From NCBI GenBank assembly GCA_041392625.1, contig JAWKLR010000011.1:69401-133400 (forward strand): DNA of 64,000 bases. Direction: 5' to 3'. Below, piece after piece: positions 43,451 to 53,096 of the stretch (the first letter of the stretch is position 1; the number at the start of each line of letters is the position of its first letter). Made by a program: the position numbers and the translations under genes. Below the pieces are notes generated by a model, which was not told where the DNA came from, ran no database searches, and worked only from the letters and a program-made list of their open reading frames with translations. This stretch comes from M3007 sp041392625 (GTDB taxonomy: Bacteria; Bacteroidota; Bacteroidia; Chitinophagales; Saprospiraceae).

Positions 43451-46400
43451 TTAGGAGTTCAACTCCTCGTTTCTGTTATTGATTTTGGCTGCATAACGAA
43501 CACCCGGACGGACGTTGATTTCTTCCAAAGCCTGATAAGCCAGTACACCGGCTCCTTCAATCTTCTGGTTTACTTCGCTGTCTGCGTTGTTCATGTTTCC
43601 AAAGACAATCGCTCCGGTTGGGCAGGCAGTCTGACAAGCGGTACGAATGTCGTTGTCACCAATTGCACGCTCTTCGCTCTTCGCTGTTAGTTTGCCCTCC
43701 TGGATCCGCTGGACACAGAATGAACATTTTTCAATTACACCACGGCTACGAACTGTAACATCCGGATTGAGGACCATACGCACGAGGTTATCAGCGTAGT
43801 ATGGCTTGTCTTCTCCTTCTACCCAGAATACCTGCTCTTCGTTTGCCGGCCAGGTATCTGCAGTTGTGTAGTCGAGCCAGTTGAAACGACGCACCTTAAA
43901 CGGACAGTTGTTTGCACAGTAACGAGTACCGATACAACGGTTGTAAGCCATTTGGTTGATGCCTTCCATAGAGTGGTTGGTAGCATTTACCGGACAAACG
44001 TTCTCACAAGGTGCGTTATCACAGTGCTGACACATCATTGGCTGGTAAACCACGTTTGGATTTTCCAGGTCGCCGTAGAAATAGCGGTCGATGCGCAACC
44101 AGGTCATTTCGTGGTGGCGTTTTACCTCGTTTTTACCTACAACTGGTACGTTGTTTTCGCTTACACAGGCTACCTGGCAAGCACCACAACCGATACAGCT
44201 GCTCAGATCAACGAACATCCCCCACTTCACACCAGTTCCGAAGTAATCGGTACGGTCTGGGTACAGGGTTTGCTGGTTGAGGTGATCGGACTCCTCGTGG
44301 AATTCGTTCATCTTTTCCTGCAATGCAGGCAAAGATGCCAGGCTTGCCTGGAATATTACTGAACGGTCGGTCAAAGAACCATCCATTCCAATTACTTTTT
44401 CATCGGCATTTACAACGGCCTCTTCCTTGGTGCTCATAGCAGTTACACCCATGGTGTGGTGGTGCTGAACACAGGCAAAATGCTTGTCTTCACCAACTTT
44501 TTCACCAACAGTGACATCGCCGGCGCCGTACTGGACCAATCCACCGGTTACTGGAAGCCAAGGATTGGCATTCACACCATATCCAACTCCACATCCACCT
44601 TCAATGCGACCCTGTCCCAAAGCGATGGAAACGGTGCCAGGCATTTGGCCGAAGGTTTTTACTACGGTGCATGTAACACCTTTTCCGTTAACGGTTACCT
44701 CTACGTTGTCACCATCGTTGAGGTCTTTCCAACCGTTGATTTTATTTACGCCGTCCCACTCTACCGGGATGTTGAGGTGGTTGCCCCAAACGGTACGGTT
44801 GATTGGATCAGGCATTTCCTGCAACCATGGGTTGTGTGCATAGCTGCCGTTGCCCAGGTTTACGGTTTCGTACATTGAAATCTCCACGTCAGAAGAACCA
44901 GGCTTGGAAACTGCTGAGCCGTTGAGCGATGCTCCTTCATTGAAGGAAACAGTGCGGCCGGAAGCAGGCAGTTCAACAATACCATCGTGGAGGCTCATAT
45001 CCCAAAATGCTGTTGGTGTGCTGTATGCAGTTTGCTTTGCAAATACATCAGAAGCCCAATTCGATTTCAGGTATTGGTAATATGGTTGTTCATCTTCCAG
45101 GTTGAGGTTGGCGCTTTCAGCCCAAAGGAGCAGCGACAATTCTGCCTGGCGGGTATTGAACAATGGAGAAATTGTTGGCTGGATCAGGCTAAGGTGTCCT
45201 TCTTTTGGTTCTGCATCACCCCATGATTCGAGGAAGTGGTTTGCAGGAGCCGCATGTGTACACACCTTAGTTGTTTCATCCATTACTCCGTTGAAGGAAA
45301 TCCGGGTGTTTACTTTGCTAAATGCTTCAACAAATGCTTCAGCATTTGGCAATTCATATGCTGGGTTGGCACCCCAGATGATTGCAAGGCCAACCTGGCC
45401 TTGTTTCATTTCTTCTACAACGCGCATTACATCGCGCTCATCTCCCTGACGCTGGTAAGAAAGCGTTCCGAAGTCAACAGTTTGGTTCAGGTTGCCCAGC
45501 AAGTCGTTCAACTTATTGGTAATAACCTGCTCCATGATGTTGTTTGATCCACTTACAACCAGTGACTTGCCCTGATTGTCAACCAACTCGCGTGCTACTT
45601 TTTTCAGCGCAGCGGCGGCTTTGTCGTTCACAGCCGGTCCGCTGATGCTGGCAGCACCTTTGAGTGCAGCAACCGCGTTGTACAGTGCGCAAATAGCAGC
45701 ACCTTGCTCGCTTGGTTTCACCAAAATGCGGTTATCGGCGTTGGATCCAGTTAACGACATGTGGCTTTCCACCTGATAGTGGCGAGACATGCGTGGATTC
45801 TTAGGATCAACTTTGCGGCCCTTGGCATAAGCACGGGCATATTCAACCGGACTGATCCAGGTTCCGAGGAAATCGGCACCGAAAGAAACAATCACGTTTG
45901 CTTCGTCAAATTTGTTGCTTGGAATGGCTTTTACACCAAAACACTGCTCATTGGCGCTCAACAGCGCTGCACTGGAAACAGGATCGTAACTTACTACACG
46001 TGCATTTGGATACTTGGCAGTAAATTCACCCAATGCTTTTTTAGCCGTTGGGCTAAGAATGGTATTGGTAATGATTCGCACCTGTCCGCCCAAAGCCAAC
46101 TGGCCTTTTACTTTTTCATCCAACTGATTCCAGTCCATCTCGGTGAGTTCACCGTTGCTGATGCTTCCCGGAGATTGAATGCGGCGGGTATTGTACAAGT
46201 CAAGTACAGAGGCCTGAGCGCGTGCGCTGGTACCTCCCTGAGTTACCTTACTTAAGGTGTTTCCTTCGATTTTGATAGGACGACCTTCGCGTGTTTTTAC
46301 CAAAACAGCGCAGTAGTCACCACCATTAACAAAAGAAGATGCGTAGTAATTTGCTACGCCAGGTACGATTTCTTCCGGCTTGGTTACGTAAGGTACCGCA

Positions 46401-46609
46401 CGCTTCATCGGAATTTCACAAGATGCTGCAATGGTTGCGGCGCCGAGGCCAAAGCCCAGCATTTTAAGAAAATCACGTCGGTTGGCGGTCCAGGCGCCAT
46501 CAGAATCTACAAGATCCTCCATGACGAACTCTTTTTCTGCTGATTGCAGAAAAGACTCCTCCTGGTTGAGTTCTTCTGTACTTACCCAAATACCTTTTTC
46601 CTGGTGCAT
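43451..46609 (-). CDS. actB: Alternative complex III subunit ActB (molybdopterin-like plus Fe-S)
   Basis: 1052 residues from the ATG at 46609; a longer frame to 46804 would overlap actA and is rejected. The N-terminal region has a Tat-like motif (N43-RRDFLKM) and a lipobox-like AASC64. A molybdopterin oxidoreductase-like domain (about 80-760) follows; the family lacks bound molybdenum in ACIII. The C-terminal ferredoxin-like part has four Cys clusters: CIGCGACQVAC near 800, CQHCDNAPCENVC near 860, CIGTRYCANNC near 893 and CSFC...CPTGA near 960-996. It receives quinol electrons and passes them to ActA/ActE. Confidence 0.95.
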   Translation of the reverse strand: MHQEKGIWVSTEELNQEESFLQSAEKEFVMEDLVDSDGAWTANRRDFLKMLGFGLGAATIAASCEIPMKRAVPYVTKPEEIVPGVANYYASSFVNGGDYCAVLVKTREGRPIKIEGNTLSKVTQGGTSARAQASVLDLYNTRRIQSPGSISNGELTEMDWNQLDEKVKGQLALGGQVRIITNTILSPTAKKALGEFTAKYPNARVVSYDPVSSAALLSANEQCFGVKAIPSNKFDEANVIVSFGADFLGTWISPVEYARAYAKGRKVDPKNPRMSRHYQVESHMSLTGSNADNRILVKPSEQGAAICALYNAVAALKGAASISGPAVNDKAAAALKKVARELVDNQGKSLVVSGSNNIMEQVITNKLNDLLGNLNQTVDFGTLSYQRQGDERDVMRVVEEMKQGQVGLAIIWGANPAYELPNAEAFVEAFSKVNTRISFNGVMDETTKVCTHAAPANHFLESWGDAEPKEGHLSLIQPTISPLFNTRQAELSLLLWAESANLNLEDEQPYYQYLKSNWASDVFAKQTAYSTPTAFWDMSLHDGIVELPASGRTVSFNEGASLNGSAVSKPGSSDVEISMYETVNLGNGSYAHNPWLQEMPDPINRTVWGNHLNIPVEWDGVNKINGWKDLNDGDNVEVTVNGKGVTCTVVKTFGQMPGTVSIALGQGRIEGGCGVGYGVNANPWLPVTGGLVQYGAGDVTVGEKVGEDKHFACVQHHHTMGVTAMSTKEEAVVNADEKVIGMDGSLTDRSVIFQASLASLPALQEKMNEFHEESDHLNQQTLYPDRTDYFGTGVKWGMFVDLSSCIGCGACQVACVSENNVPVVGKNEVKRHHEMTWLRIDRYFYGDLENPNVVYQPMMCQHCDNAPCENVCPVNATNHSMEGINQMAYNRCIGTRYCANNCPFKVRRFNWLDYTTADTWPANEEQVFWVEGEDKPYYADNLVRMVLNPDVTVRSRGVIEKCSFCVQRIQEGKLTAKSEERAIGDNDIRTACQTACPTGAIVFGNMNNADSEVNQKIEGAGVLAYQALEEINVRPGVRYAAKINNRNEELNS

Positions 46610-46682
46610 ATTATAAAGTATGTGTGTTAATTTAAATGTTGGTGTTCTTCGGAGTTTTACTGCCTGTTTTACTGAAAGGCTA

Positions 46683-48077
46683 TTAGTAGTGGCATTTTTG
46701 ACATTCCAAGCCACCGATATCCTTAACTGTAACCGCGCTGCGGGTACCGTCTTTGATTTCCTGGTGGTAACGCTCGTACTGTTCGTAGTAGGCGTTGTCT
46801 TCAAAATTCACTTTAGTCTCCCGGTGGCAGTTGATACACCAGCCCATACCCAGAGTAGAGTACTGCTGAACAACCTCCATTTCTTCCACTTTACCGTGGC
46901 ACTGCTGACATTCCAGTTTACCAACCACTACGTGCTGTGAGTGATTGAAGTACACGTGATCAGCCAGGTTATGAATACGGGTCCATTCAATTGGGCCCTG
47001 AATTTTACCATTAGAGTCATCTTTCAATGCCTTCACAATGCCATCCCATTGGGTTTCAACCTCAATGCGACCAGCATCATCCATTGACTTCAGGCTCTTG
47101 TCTTCAACATAGGTCTGTCCAATCCAACGCTTGTACAATTCCTCGATGTCTTTTTCAGACCAACTGTCGTAATCTTCAATGTATTTACCAGCAATTGGAT
47201 CGTAACCAATTGATGCATAGATTTTTGTGATTTCGCTGGTACCGGTAGTAGATCCTTTCTTAACTGCAGAGTGGCAGTTCATACAGGTGTTGGTGCCAGG
47301 AATAGAAGAGTGCTTGGAACGGCGAGCCGAATCGTGGCAGTACTGACAATCAATCTTGTTCGTACCTGCGTGCAGTTTGTGGCTGAATGCTATTGGCTGC
47401 TCCGGCATATACTCCTGCTGACGGCCCATGCGCGTCGCATTGTCCACCGTTTTGTAACCAAAAATCAAGGTAGCAGCAAAAACAACAAAAGCAATGAAGC
47501 CTTTGCTGGTCATGGTCTGAGCAAGTGTCTTGTTTACCGGCTCTTCTCCGCGCTGTACACGGGTGATGTTCCCCAGGTTATCAACAATACGCATCAATGC
47601 AAAGGCCAAAAAGCCCAATACAAGTGCCATGCCTACAAATAACCAGAAATTACCGGAATCTTTGGACGCGGTAACTTCAGCTGTTGGCCCACCTGGTGGG
47701 TCCTTAGGACCAGATGCAACATCATTAATATACAGAATCAGGCTTTCGATCTGATCATCGGTAAGGCCCGGGAAGTTGTTCATCAAGGTTGGCTTCCATT
47801 CATTCCACAATTCAACGGCGCGAGGGTGGCCGGTTGAAATGAGTGCCTGTGAGCCGCGGATCCAGGCGTAAAGATCCTCGCGTGGGTATTCAGCCCAGCG
47901 TTCTTCCAGACCAGCGAGTGCCGGACCGGTCAGTTTGCTTTTCATGTCCTTAGCATGACAAGCAGCGCAGTTCGAAGTGAAAAGTGCTTTCCCTTCTTCA
48001 ATTGTTCCCTGCGCACTAAGCGCTGTGGAAGCGGCGAGCAAAATGGTGAGTAACCAGCTTATGCGTTTCAGCAACAT
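46683..48077 (-). CDS. actA: Alternative complex III subunit ActA, six-heme form
   Basis: 464 residues from ATG 48077, which directly gives a signal peptide (MLLKRISWLLTILLAASTALSAQ); the ATG at 48104 adds nine polar residues. It has six CxxCH heme sites: CAACH (37-41) in an N-terminal mono-heme cytochrome c domain, and CQYCH (244), CMNCH (265), CQQCH (390), CINCH (414) and CQKCH (459) in the pentaheme cytochrome c3-like part. Two hydrophobic segments (about 144-162 and 193-209) separate the two parts. Original descriptions of ActA are pentaheme; the extra N-terminal heme is a fusion seen in some Bacteroidota. It is the first gene of the act-cox operon. Confidence 0.93.
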   Translation of the reverse strand: MLLKRISWLLTILLAASTALSAQGTIEEGKALFTSNCAACHAKDMKSKLTGPALAGLEERWAEYPREDLYAWIRGSQALISTGHPRAVELWNEWKPTLMNNFPGLTDDQIESLILYINDVASGPKDPPGGPTAEVTASKDSGNFWLFVGMALVLGFLAFALMRIVDNLGNITRVQRGEEPVNKTLAQTMTSKGFIAFVVFAATLIFGYKTVDNATRMGRQQEYMPEQPIAFSHKLHAGTNKIDCQYCHDSARRSKHSSIPGTNTCMNCHSAVKKGSTTGTSEITKIYASIGYDPIAGKYIEDYDSWSEKDIEELYKRWIGQTYVEDKSLKSMDDAGRIEVETQWDGIVKALKDDSNGKIQGPIEWTRIHNLADHVYFNHSQHVVVGKLECQQCHGKVEEMEVVQQYSTLGMGWCINCHRETKVNFEDNAYYEQYERYHQEIKDGTRSAVTVKDIGGLECQKCHY

Positions 48078-48177
48078 ATAATAACAGTGGTTGATGTTCT
48101 CCAAATAAAGCCGCTGAAATCGTACAGCAGCCTTTTCTGGTTATTAGGTTATTCGAATTGTCACAGAATTGTCGGCG

Positions 48178-48208
48178 CAAAAATACCAACGGCTTTAAAT
48201 CTTCCAAA
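48178..48208 (-). promoter_or_regulatory. Proximal promoter P1 of the act-cox operon
   Basis: On the minus strand TTTG (48208-48205), exactly 19 bases, then TATTTTTG (48185-48178). It is a perfect TTTG-N19-TAnnTTTG match with the start point near 48171, leaving a leader of about 95 bases before actA. Confidence 0.75.
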
Positions 48209-48232
48209 CATAAGGAGCAAATGAAGGTTTTA

Positions 48233-48249
48233 TTTAGAAGGCTTCTAAA
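48233..48249. promoter_or_regulatory. 17-bp palindrome between the two act-cox promoters
   Basis: TTTAGAAG, a central G, CTTCTAAA: 8-bp arms with perfect symmetry, centred about 33 bases upstream of the P1 -33 box and about 44 bases downstream of the P2 start. It is a candidate operator for a dimeric regulator. It does not match the usual CRP/FNR consensus. Confidence 0.5.
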
Positions 48250-48291
48250 CTATTTCACCTGCTTCAAACGTTAATAAAGCGTTAAACAGCG

Positions 48292-48322
48292 CAAAGGTAG
48301 CCAAGGCCGTCTGCTTTCCAAA
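48292..48322 (-). promoter_or_regulatory. Distal promoter P2 of the act-cox operon
   Basis: On the minus strand TTTG (48322-48319), exactly 19 bases, then TACCTTTG (48299-48292). It is a perfect consensus match with the start point near 48285. The rest of the 48078-48686 spacer is AT-rich and I see no gene in it. Confidence 0.75.
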
Positions 48323-48628
48323 CTGTTTGTTAAAAATTTGAAATTTTGTTTTTAAAAACTTCAAACCGATCTAAAAATCTGCAGATTCAAGCCAATCAGT
48401 TCTCCATCCCGACCGCGACAGGCATTCTGTAAAAAGGTTTTCTACTGGTTATAGCCTGAAAAGGGGGCACATGCGCTCCGCCTTTCCTGAAACCAAGGTC
48501 TTAAAGTTTCCGGAGATTTTATCCATCTGATAAACAGAATTTTTCCAGGAGCCCCGCCAATTAGCACCTTGAAATCCGGGTTTTCATTTACAGAAGCGAA
48601 AAATTGGTCTGCTAAACCCAAGTTCTCC

Positions 48629-48636
48629 TATATTTG
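48629..48636 (+). promoter_or_regulatory. -7 element for the arginine deiminase gene
   Basis: TATATTTG, a full match to TAnnTTTG, 51 bases before the ATG at 48687. The nearest upstream TTG (48604-48606) is 22 bases away, slightly too far for the consensus. Confidence 0.45.
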
Positions 48637-48686
48637 CCTGTGCACTAGCCAATCATTCCAACCACCCCTGCTATTAAAATAAATTA

Positions 48687-49964
48687 ATGGACGCCAACAG
48701 CCGCATATACGTCGATTCGGAAATCGGCAAACTAAAGAAAGTAATCGTTCACCGCCCGGACTCGGGTATCGCGCGGATTACCCCCAAACGCGCCGGTGAA
48801 CTGCTCTTCGATGACATCGTGCACCTGCCCAATATGCAGGAAGAACACGATCTGTTCATGGATGTACTCCGGGCTTTTCTCGGAAAAGAAAATGTGCTGG
48901 AAGTACGCGACCTGCTCGCAGAAAGCACCCGCGAAGAAGAATTCAAATACGAAGTGATCAACAAAATCACAGATTTTGAAGAACTCCCCTACTCCTTCAT
49001 TCCTCGATTGGCAAGCCTGTCCCCGGAACAACTGGCCGACACCCTCATCACCGGGTACCTGGAGCCCGAAGACCGGATACTATTCGACCCCATCCCGAAT
49101 CTGCTTTTTACCCGCGACCTCGCTGTTACAGTTGGCGACTATGTGATTATTACAAAAGCGGCCAAAACTGCCCGCTTCCGGGAAAACTTCCTGACGCGGC
49201 TCATCTTTAGCTCTCACCCGGTTTTCCGCCGACTAAAGGCAGATGGAAAAACCATCAACCTAAACCGGATTGACAAGTTTCCTCCGTCTAAAAAAGGAGA
49301 AACCATTAGTATTGAAGGAGGAGATGTAATGATTCTCAACAACGACTACCTCCTGATTGGCTGTTCAGAACGAACCAACGATTACGCTTTCCAAATGCTC
49401 AAAGGCTATTTGTTTGATCGCGGCATTGTCAAAAACATCGTTCAGGTGAATATCCCCGCAGAACGGAGTTACATGCACATAGACACTATTTTCACCCAAA
49501 TTAATACCAACCACTTTGTAGCCTTCAAACCCATCGTTCAGGATGGCCTCGGATCCTTTGTCGATGTACACCGCGATACCGGTGAAGAAATTGAATATGC
49601 CAGCCTGAAGGACTTCCTGCTTGCAGAAGTCAACCCCAACATGGAATTCATTTGGGCCGGCGGTGGCGAAAGCCCATACCAGGAACGCGAACAATGGTTT
49701 GACGGCTGCAACCTGATTACACTCAAACCCGGTGTAGCCATCAGCTACGACCGGAATCCGGTAACTGAGCGCGCTTTCCGCGAGCATGGCTACAAGGTAA
49801 TGAGCGCGCACAAGCTCCTTCGGGACGTTGCATCCGGAAAAATCTCACCAGATACCATTGAAAATACCATCATCACCATCCCGTCCAATGAACTTTCCCG
49901 GGCACGCGGGGGCTCGCATTGCATGACCTGCCCCATCGAACGGGAACCTATGGTCTGGAAATAA
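48687..49964 (+). CDS. arcA: Arginine deiminase
   Basis: 425 residues, slightly longer than the usual 405-418. It hydrolyses arginine to citrulline and ammonia. The guanidino-modifying fold motifs are all present: NLLFTRDLAV, IEGGDVMIL, RSYMHIDTIFT with catalytic His, and the final SRARGGSHCMTCP with the catalytic Cys near residue 411. arcB and arcC are not adjacent, so it may serve arginine catabolism or deimination rather than the ATP-forming pathway. It is followed by unrelated genes on the same strand. Confidence 0.93.
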   Translation: MDANSRIYVDSEIGKLKKVIVHRPDSGIARITPKRAGELLFDDIVHLPNMQEEHDLFMDVLRAFLGKENVLEVRDLLAESTREEEFKYEVINKITDFEELPYSFIPRLASLSPEQLADTLITGYLEPEDRILFDPIPNLLFTRDLAVTVGDYVIITKAAKTARFRENFLTRLIFSSHPVFRRLKADGKTINLNRIDKFPPSKKGETISIEGGDVMILNNDYLLIGCSERTNDYAFQMLKGYLFDRGIVKNIVQVNIPAERSYMHIDTIFTQINTNHFVAFKPIVQDGLGSFVDVHRDTGEEIEYASLKDFLLAEVNPNMEFIWAGGGESPYQEREQWFDGCNLITLKPGVAISYDRNPVTERAFREHGYKVMSAHKLLRDVASGKISPDTIENTIITIPSNELSRARGGSHCMTCPIEREPMVWK

Positions 49965-50053
49965 ACCTGAAGCATAGTTGATTTTCAGTATATCGGGACG
50001 AACCGCTTGCTGATGCCAATTCACATGCTTCATTCAAAACGATAACACCAAAT

Positions 50054-50461
50054 ATGTACGCATTTGATACGCAGTTAAGAGTCCGGTATGGCGAAACTGA
50101 TCAGATGGGCTATCTGTACTATGGAAATTACGCGCAGTATTTTGAAGTTGGACGTGTTGAAACCATCCGCTCTCTGGGCTGCAGTTATAAGGAGTTGGAG
50201 GAAGTACACGGGATCTGGCTCCCGGTAGTGAGTATGGAAATGCGATTTGTCAGACCCGTCTACTACGATGAACTCATCACCATTCATTCTGAAATTCGTA
50301 AATTGCCCGATGAGTACATCACCTTTCACACCGACTTATTCAACGAAAAGGGTAAGAAGGTAAACGGAGGTACGGTGCGACTTTGTTTTTTTCATGCTTC
50401 ATCAAAAAAGGTAGTCCCTGCTCCTGATTTTTTAATGGAAAAACTCCAACCGTTCTTTTAA
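50054..50461 (+). CDS. YbgC/FadM-like acyl-CoA thioesterase
   Basis: 135 residues, one hot-dog domain of the 4HBT family. RVRYGETDQMGYLYYGNYAQYFEVGR carries the catalytic Asp (normally in TDxxGxxYxxxY), followed by the strand IWLPVVSMEMRFVRPVYYDE. It would hydrolyse acyl-CoA thioesters. The substrate is not predictable. It precedes the YihY gene by 21 bases, suggesting an operon. Confidence 0.9.
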   Translation: MYAFDTQLRVRYGETDQMGYLYYGNYAQYFEVGRVETIRSLGCSYKELEEVHGIWLPVVSMEMRFVRPVYYDELITIHSEIRKLPDEYITFHTDLFNEKGKKVNGGTVRLCFFHASSKKVVPAPDFLMEKLQPFF

Positions 50462-50482
50462 GGAACCTGTCCACTAACGTGT

Positions 50483-51505
50483 ATGGTAAAAAAGTACGTC
50501 GAACAACTAATAGCCTATTTTAACGAACACCCATTACTGACTAAAGTATTGGACTGGATGAAGGCGCACTCTTTCCCGGGTTTGCAACGAATTCCAATTT
50601 ACCATATTCTAAAATTTATCCAACAGGAACTCAAAAACGATGCGCTGGTGATCCGGGCCAACAGCATGGCCTTTAGTTTTTTCCTGTCTATTTTCCCGGC
50701 CATCATCGTACTTTTTACCTTGCTGGCGTATACACCACTGTACGATAACTTCGATGTCGTACTGCGCAATTCCATCACAGAAATTATGCCCGGTAATGCG
50801 GGCAATATGCTTTTCAAAACCATAGAAAATATCGCAACCATTCCGCGAAGTGGCTTGCTTTCTTTTGGTTTTTTCCTGGCAATCTGGTTTGCCTCCAATG
50901 GCATGCTCACCATGATGCGTGGTTTGGAAAAGGGATATAAAGAGGCATTCAAAAGAAGAAATGCACTTGAAAAAAGACTCATCGCAATCCAGCTGACCTT
51001 CCTGCTTGCTTTGATTTTGGTGGCATCCGTATTGCTCATTATTCTTGGCAACACCCTCTTGTCTACTCTTTTTTCCTTTGTCCGGGTTGACTTTATTACC
51101 CGCTGGTCCGTATTCGCTTTCCGATGGATCGTCATTTTTGCCTTGTTCTATGCGGGCATCTCCACAATTTACCGCTACGGTTCTTCCACCCGGCGAAAAA
51201 TTCCGTTTTTCAATCCAGGCGCCATGTTGAGCACCCTGTTCTCAATAATCACCTCCTGGGGCTTCTCATTTTATGTAGATAATTTTGGCACCTATAATAA
51301 GGTGTATGGGTCCATTGGTACTCTGATCGTGATGATGGTTTGGCTCCAGATCAACTGCATGATTGTCTTAATCGGATTTGAGCTCAATGCCAGCATTGTC
51401 GTACTGCGCGCACGGCGCAAAAGCAAGGCCGAAGCCATGCTCAAAATGCCGGAGGATCAAACCCGGGTTCCTAAATCTGATCCGAACTCCCGGTTTATGC
51501 GCTAA
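50483..51505 (+). CDS. YihY/UPF0761 (BrkB) family inner-membrane protein
   Basis: 340 residues with six membrane helices. After an amphipathic N-terminus (to about 65), the family core reads LVIRANSMAFSFFLSIFPAIIVLF. Later come FWFASNGMLTMMRGLEKGYKE, PFFNPGAMLSTLFSIITSWGFSFYVDNFGTYNKVYGSIG and LQINCMIVLIGFELNASI, all UPF0761 signatures. The basic C-terminus is cytoplasmic. Function is unknown (once mislabelled ribonuclease BN). Confidence 0.92.
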   Translation: MVKKYVEQLIAYFNEHPLLTKVLDWMKAHSFPGLQRIPIYHILKFIQQELKNDALVIRANSMAFSFFLSIFPAIIVLFTLLAYTPLYDNFDVVLRNSITEIMPGNAGNMLFKTIENIATIPRSGLLSFGFFLAIWFASNGMLTMMRGLEKGYKEAFKRRNALEKRLIAIQLTFLLALILVASVLLIILGNTLLSTLFSFVRVDFITRWSVFAFRWIVIFALFYAGISTIYRYGSSTRRKIPFFNPGAMLSTLFSIITSWGFSFYVDNFGTYNKVYGSIGTLIVMMVWLQINCMIVLIGFELNASIVVLRARRKSKAEAMLKMPEDQTRVPKSDPNSRFMR

Positions 51506-51605
51506 TCGGATTCAGCGATTCCTGTCTTTCAATTTCAGTTGCGATTTTTTTGGAATAACTGGGCTTCACTTTTGAACCTAAACTGGCTCTCGCTGTTTCG
51601 TTCTC

Positions 51606-53096
51606 ATGAGCAAAATCCCGCATATCCACACCCTCGGTGGACTCAAAGCTTCCGGTTACAAGCACCAGTCTATCAAAGAAGAACTCCGCAATAACCTCAT
51701 CCGAAAAATTGAGGCAGGAGAAACGGTTTTCCCCGGCATTTATGGTTTTGATGAAACCGTACTGCCCGATATTGAACGCGCCATTTTAAGTCGACACAAC
51801 ATCTTGCTGCTGGGACTCCGAGGTCAGGCAAAAACCCGGATTGCGCGTATGCTCATACACCTTTTGGATGAATACACACCCATTGTAGCGGGCAGTGAAT
51901 TGAATGACGATCCGCTCCATCCCATCAGTCGGTACGCCAACGAACTCATTACAGAAAAGGGCGATGACACGCCCATCGAATGGCTCCACCGCGATGCACG
52001 ATATATTGAAAAACTGGCCACACCCGATGTGAGCATTGCCGACCTCGTAGGAGATGTGGACCCCATTAAAGCCGCCAACCTGCGTCTGCCCTACTCGGAT
52101 GAACGCGTAATCCATTTTGGCCTCATTCCACGTGCCCACCGCTGCTTGTTTGTCATCAACGAACTTCCGGATTTGCAGGCGCGCATTCAGGTATCCTTGT
52201 TCAACGCCTTGCAGGAAGGTGATATCCAGATTCGCGGATTTAAACTGCGTCTGCCTTTGGATGTACAATTTGTATTTACAGCCAATCCGGAGGACTATAC
52301 CAACCGGGGTTCTATCATCACACCATTGAAAGACCGGATTGAAAGCCAAATCACAACTCACTACCCTACTACTATAGAAATCAGCAGAAAAATCACAGAG
52401 CAGGAGGCTAAAATCAGTCCGGCGCAACGAGATCGGATCGAAATCCCGGAATTACTGAAAAACCTGATCGAAGAAATTGCCTTTGCGGCCCGGGAGTCGG
52501 AATACGTGGACCACAACAGCGGGGTTTCTGCACGACTCACCATCAGTGCCTATGAAAACCTGTACTCTGCCGCGGAGCGCCGAATGCTGCGCAACGGAGA
52601 AAGTAAAACCACTGCCCGTATCACCGACTTCTGGGGGGTAATTCCGGCCATCACAGGAAAAGTAGAAATGGTGTACGAAGGCGAACAGGAAGGCCCGCAT
52701 GCCGTTGCCCTAAACATCATTGGGGCTGCAATGAAAAAAATGTTCCTGGAATATTTCCCCAATCCATCCAAACTGCGCAAAGGACAGGAGAGCGATCCAT
52801 TTGGAGTGATTAAAGCCTGGTTTGCGGCTGGCAATGCTGTAGAGCTCTGGAATGAAACACCTCAAAAAGAATACCTGAAGCAATTGGAACAAGTTGCCGG
52901 ATTGAAAAAACTGGTGGAAAAATCCATGCCCAAAGGGGAAAACCTCAACAGTTTTATGGAACTCGCCTTGCACGGGCTCTCCGAATTTGAAGTCCTCAAC
53001 AAAGAGTACCTCATGGGCAAATGGGTTATCAAAGACTACCTCGCCGGTGAGTTTGATGACGACGACGATCCAGACATGGGCGATTTGTTTAATTAA
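51606..53096 (+). CDS. MoxR/magnesium-chelatase-I-like AAA+ ATPase
   Basis: 496 residues. The AAA+ core (about 40-290) has the Walker A variant GLRGQAKTRIARML, a Walker B-like LFVINELPDLQARIQVSLFNALQEG and sensor VFTANPEDYTNRGSIITPLKDRIES. This is closest to ChlI/MoxR-type ATPases, which work with a von Willebrand factor A protein; no such partner is adjacent. The C-terminal tail is acidic (GEFDDDDDPDMGDLF). Its last four bases overlap the end of the minus-strand outer-membrane gene. A role in chaperone-like assembly is inferred from the family. Confidence 0.85.
   Translation: MSKIPHIHTLGGLKASGYKHQSIKEELRNNLIRKIEAGETVFPGIYGFDETVLPDIERAILSRHNILLLGLRGQAKTRIARMLIHLLDEYTPIVAGSELNDDPLHPISRYANELITEKGDDTPIEWLHRDARYIEKLATPDVSIADLVGDVDPIKAANLRLPYSDERVIHFGLIPRAHRCLFVINELPDLQARIQVSLFNALQEGDIQIRGFKLRLPLDVQFVFTANPEDYTNRGSIITPLKDRIESQITTHYPTTIEISRKITEQEAKISPAQRDRIEIPELLKNLIEEIAFAARESEYVDHNSGVSARLTISAYENLYSAAERRMLRNGESKTTARITDFWGVIPAITGKVEMVYEGEQEGPHAVALNIIGAAMKKMFLEYFPNPSKLRKGQESDPFGVIKAWFAAGNAVELWNETPQKEYLKQLEQVAGLKKLVEKSMPKGENLNSFMELALHGLSEFEVLNKEYLMGKWVIKDYLAGEFDDDDDPDMGDLFN

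Noticed and set aside
46610..46804. N-terminal extension of actB
   Set aside because: It would overlap the actA 3' end and adds a low-complexity Thr/Lys-rich stretch; the ATG at 46609 gives the known N-terminus.
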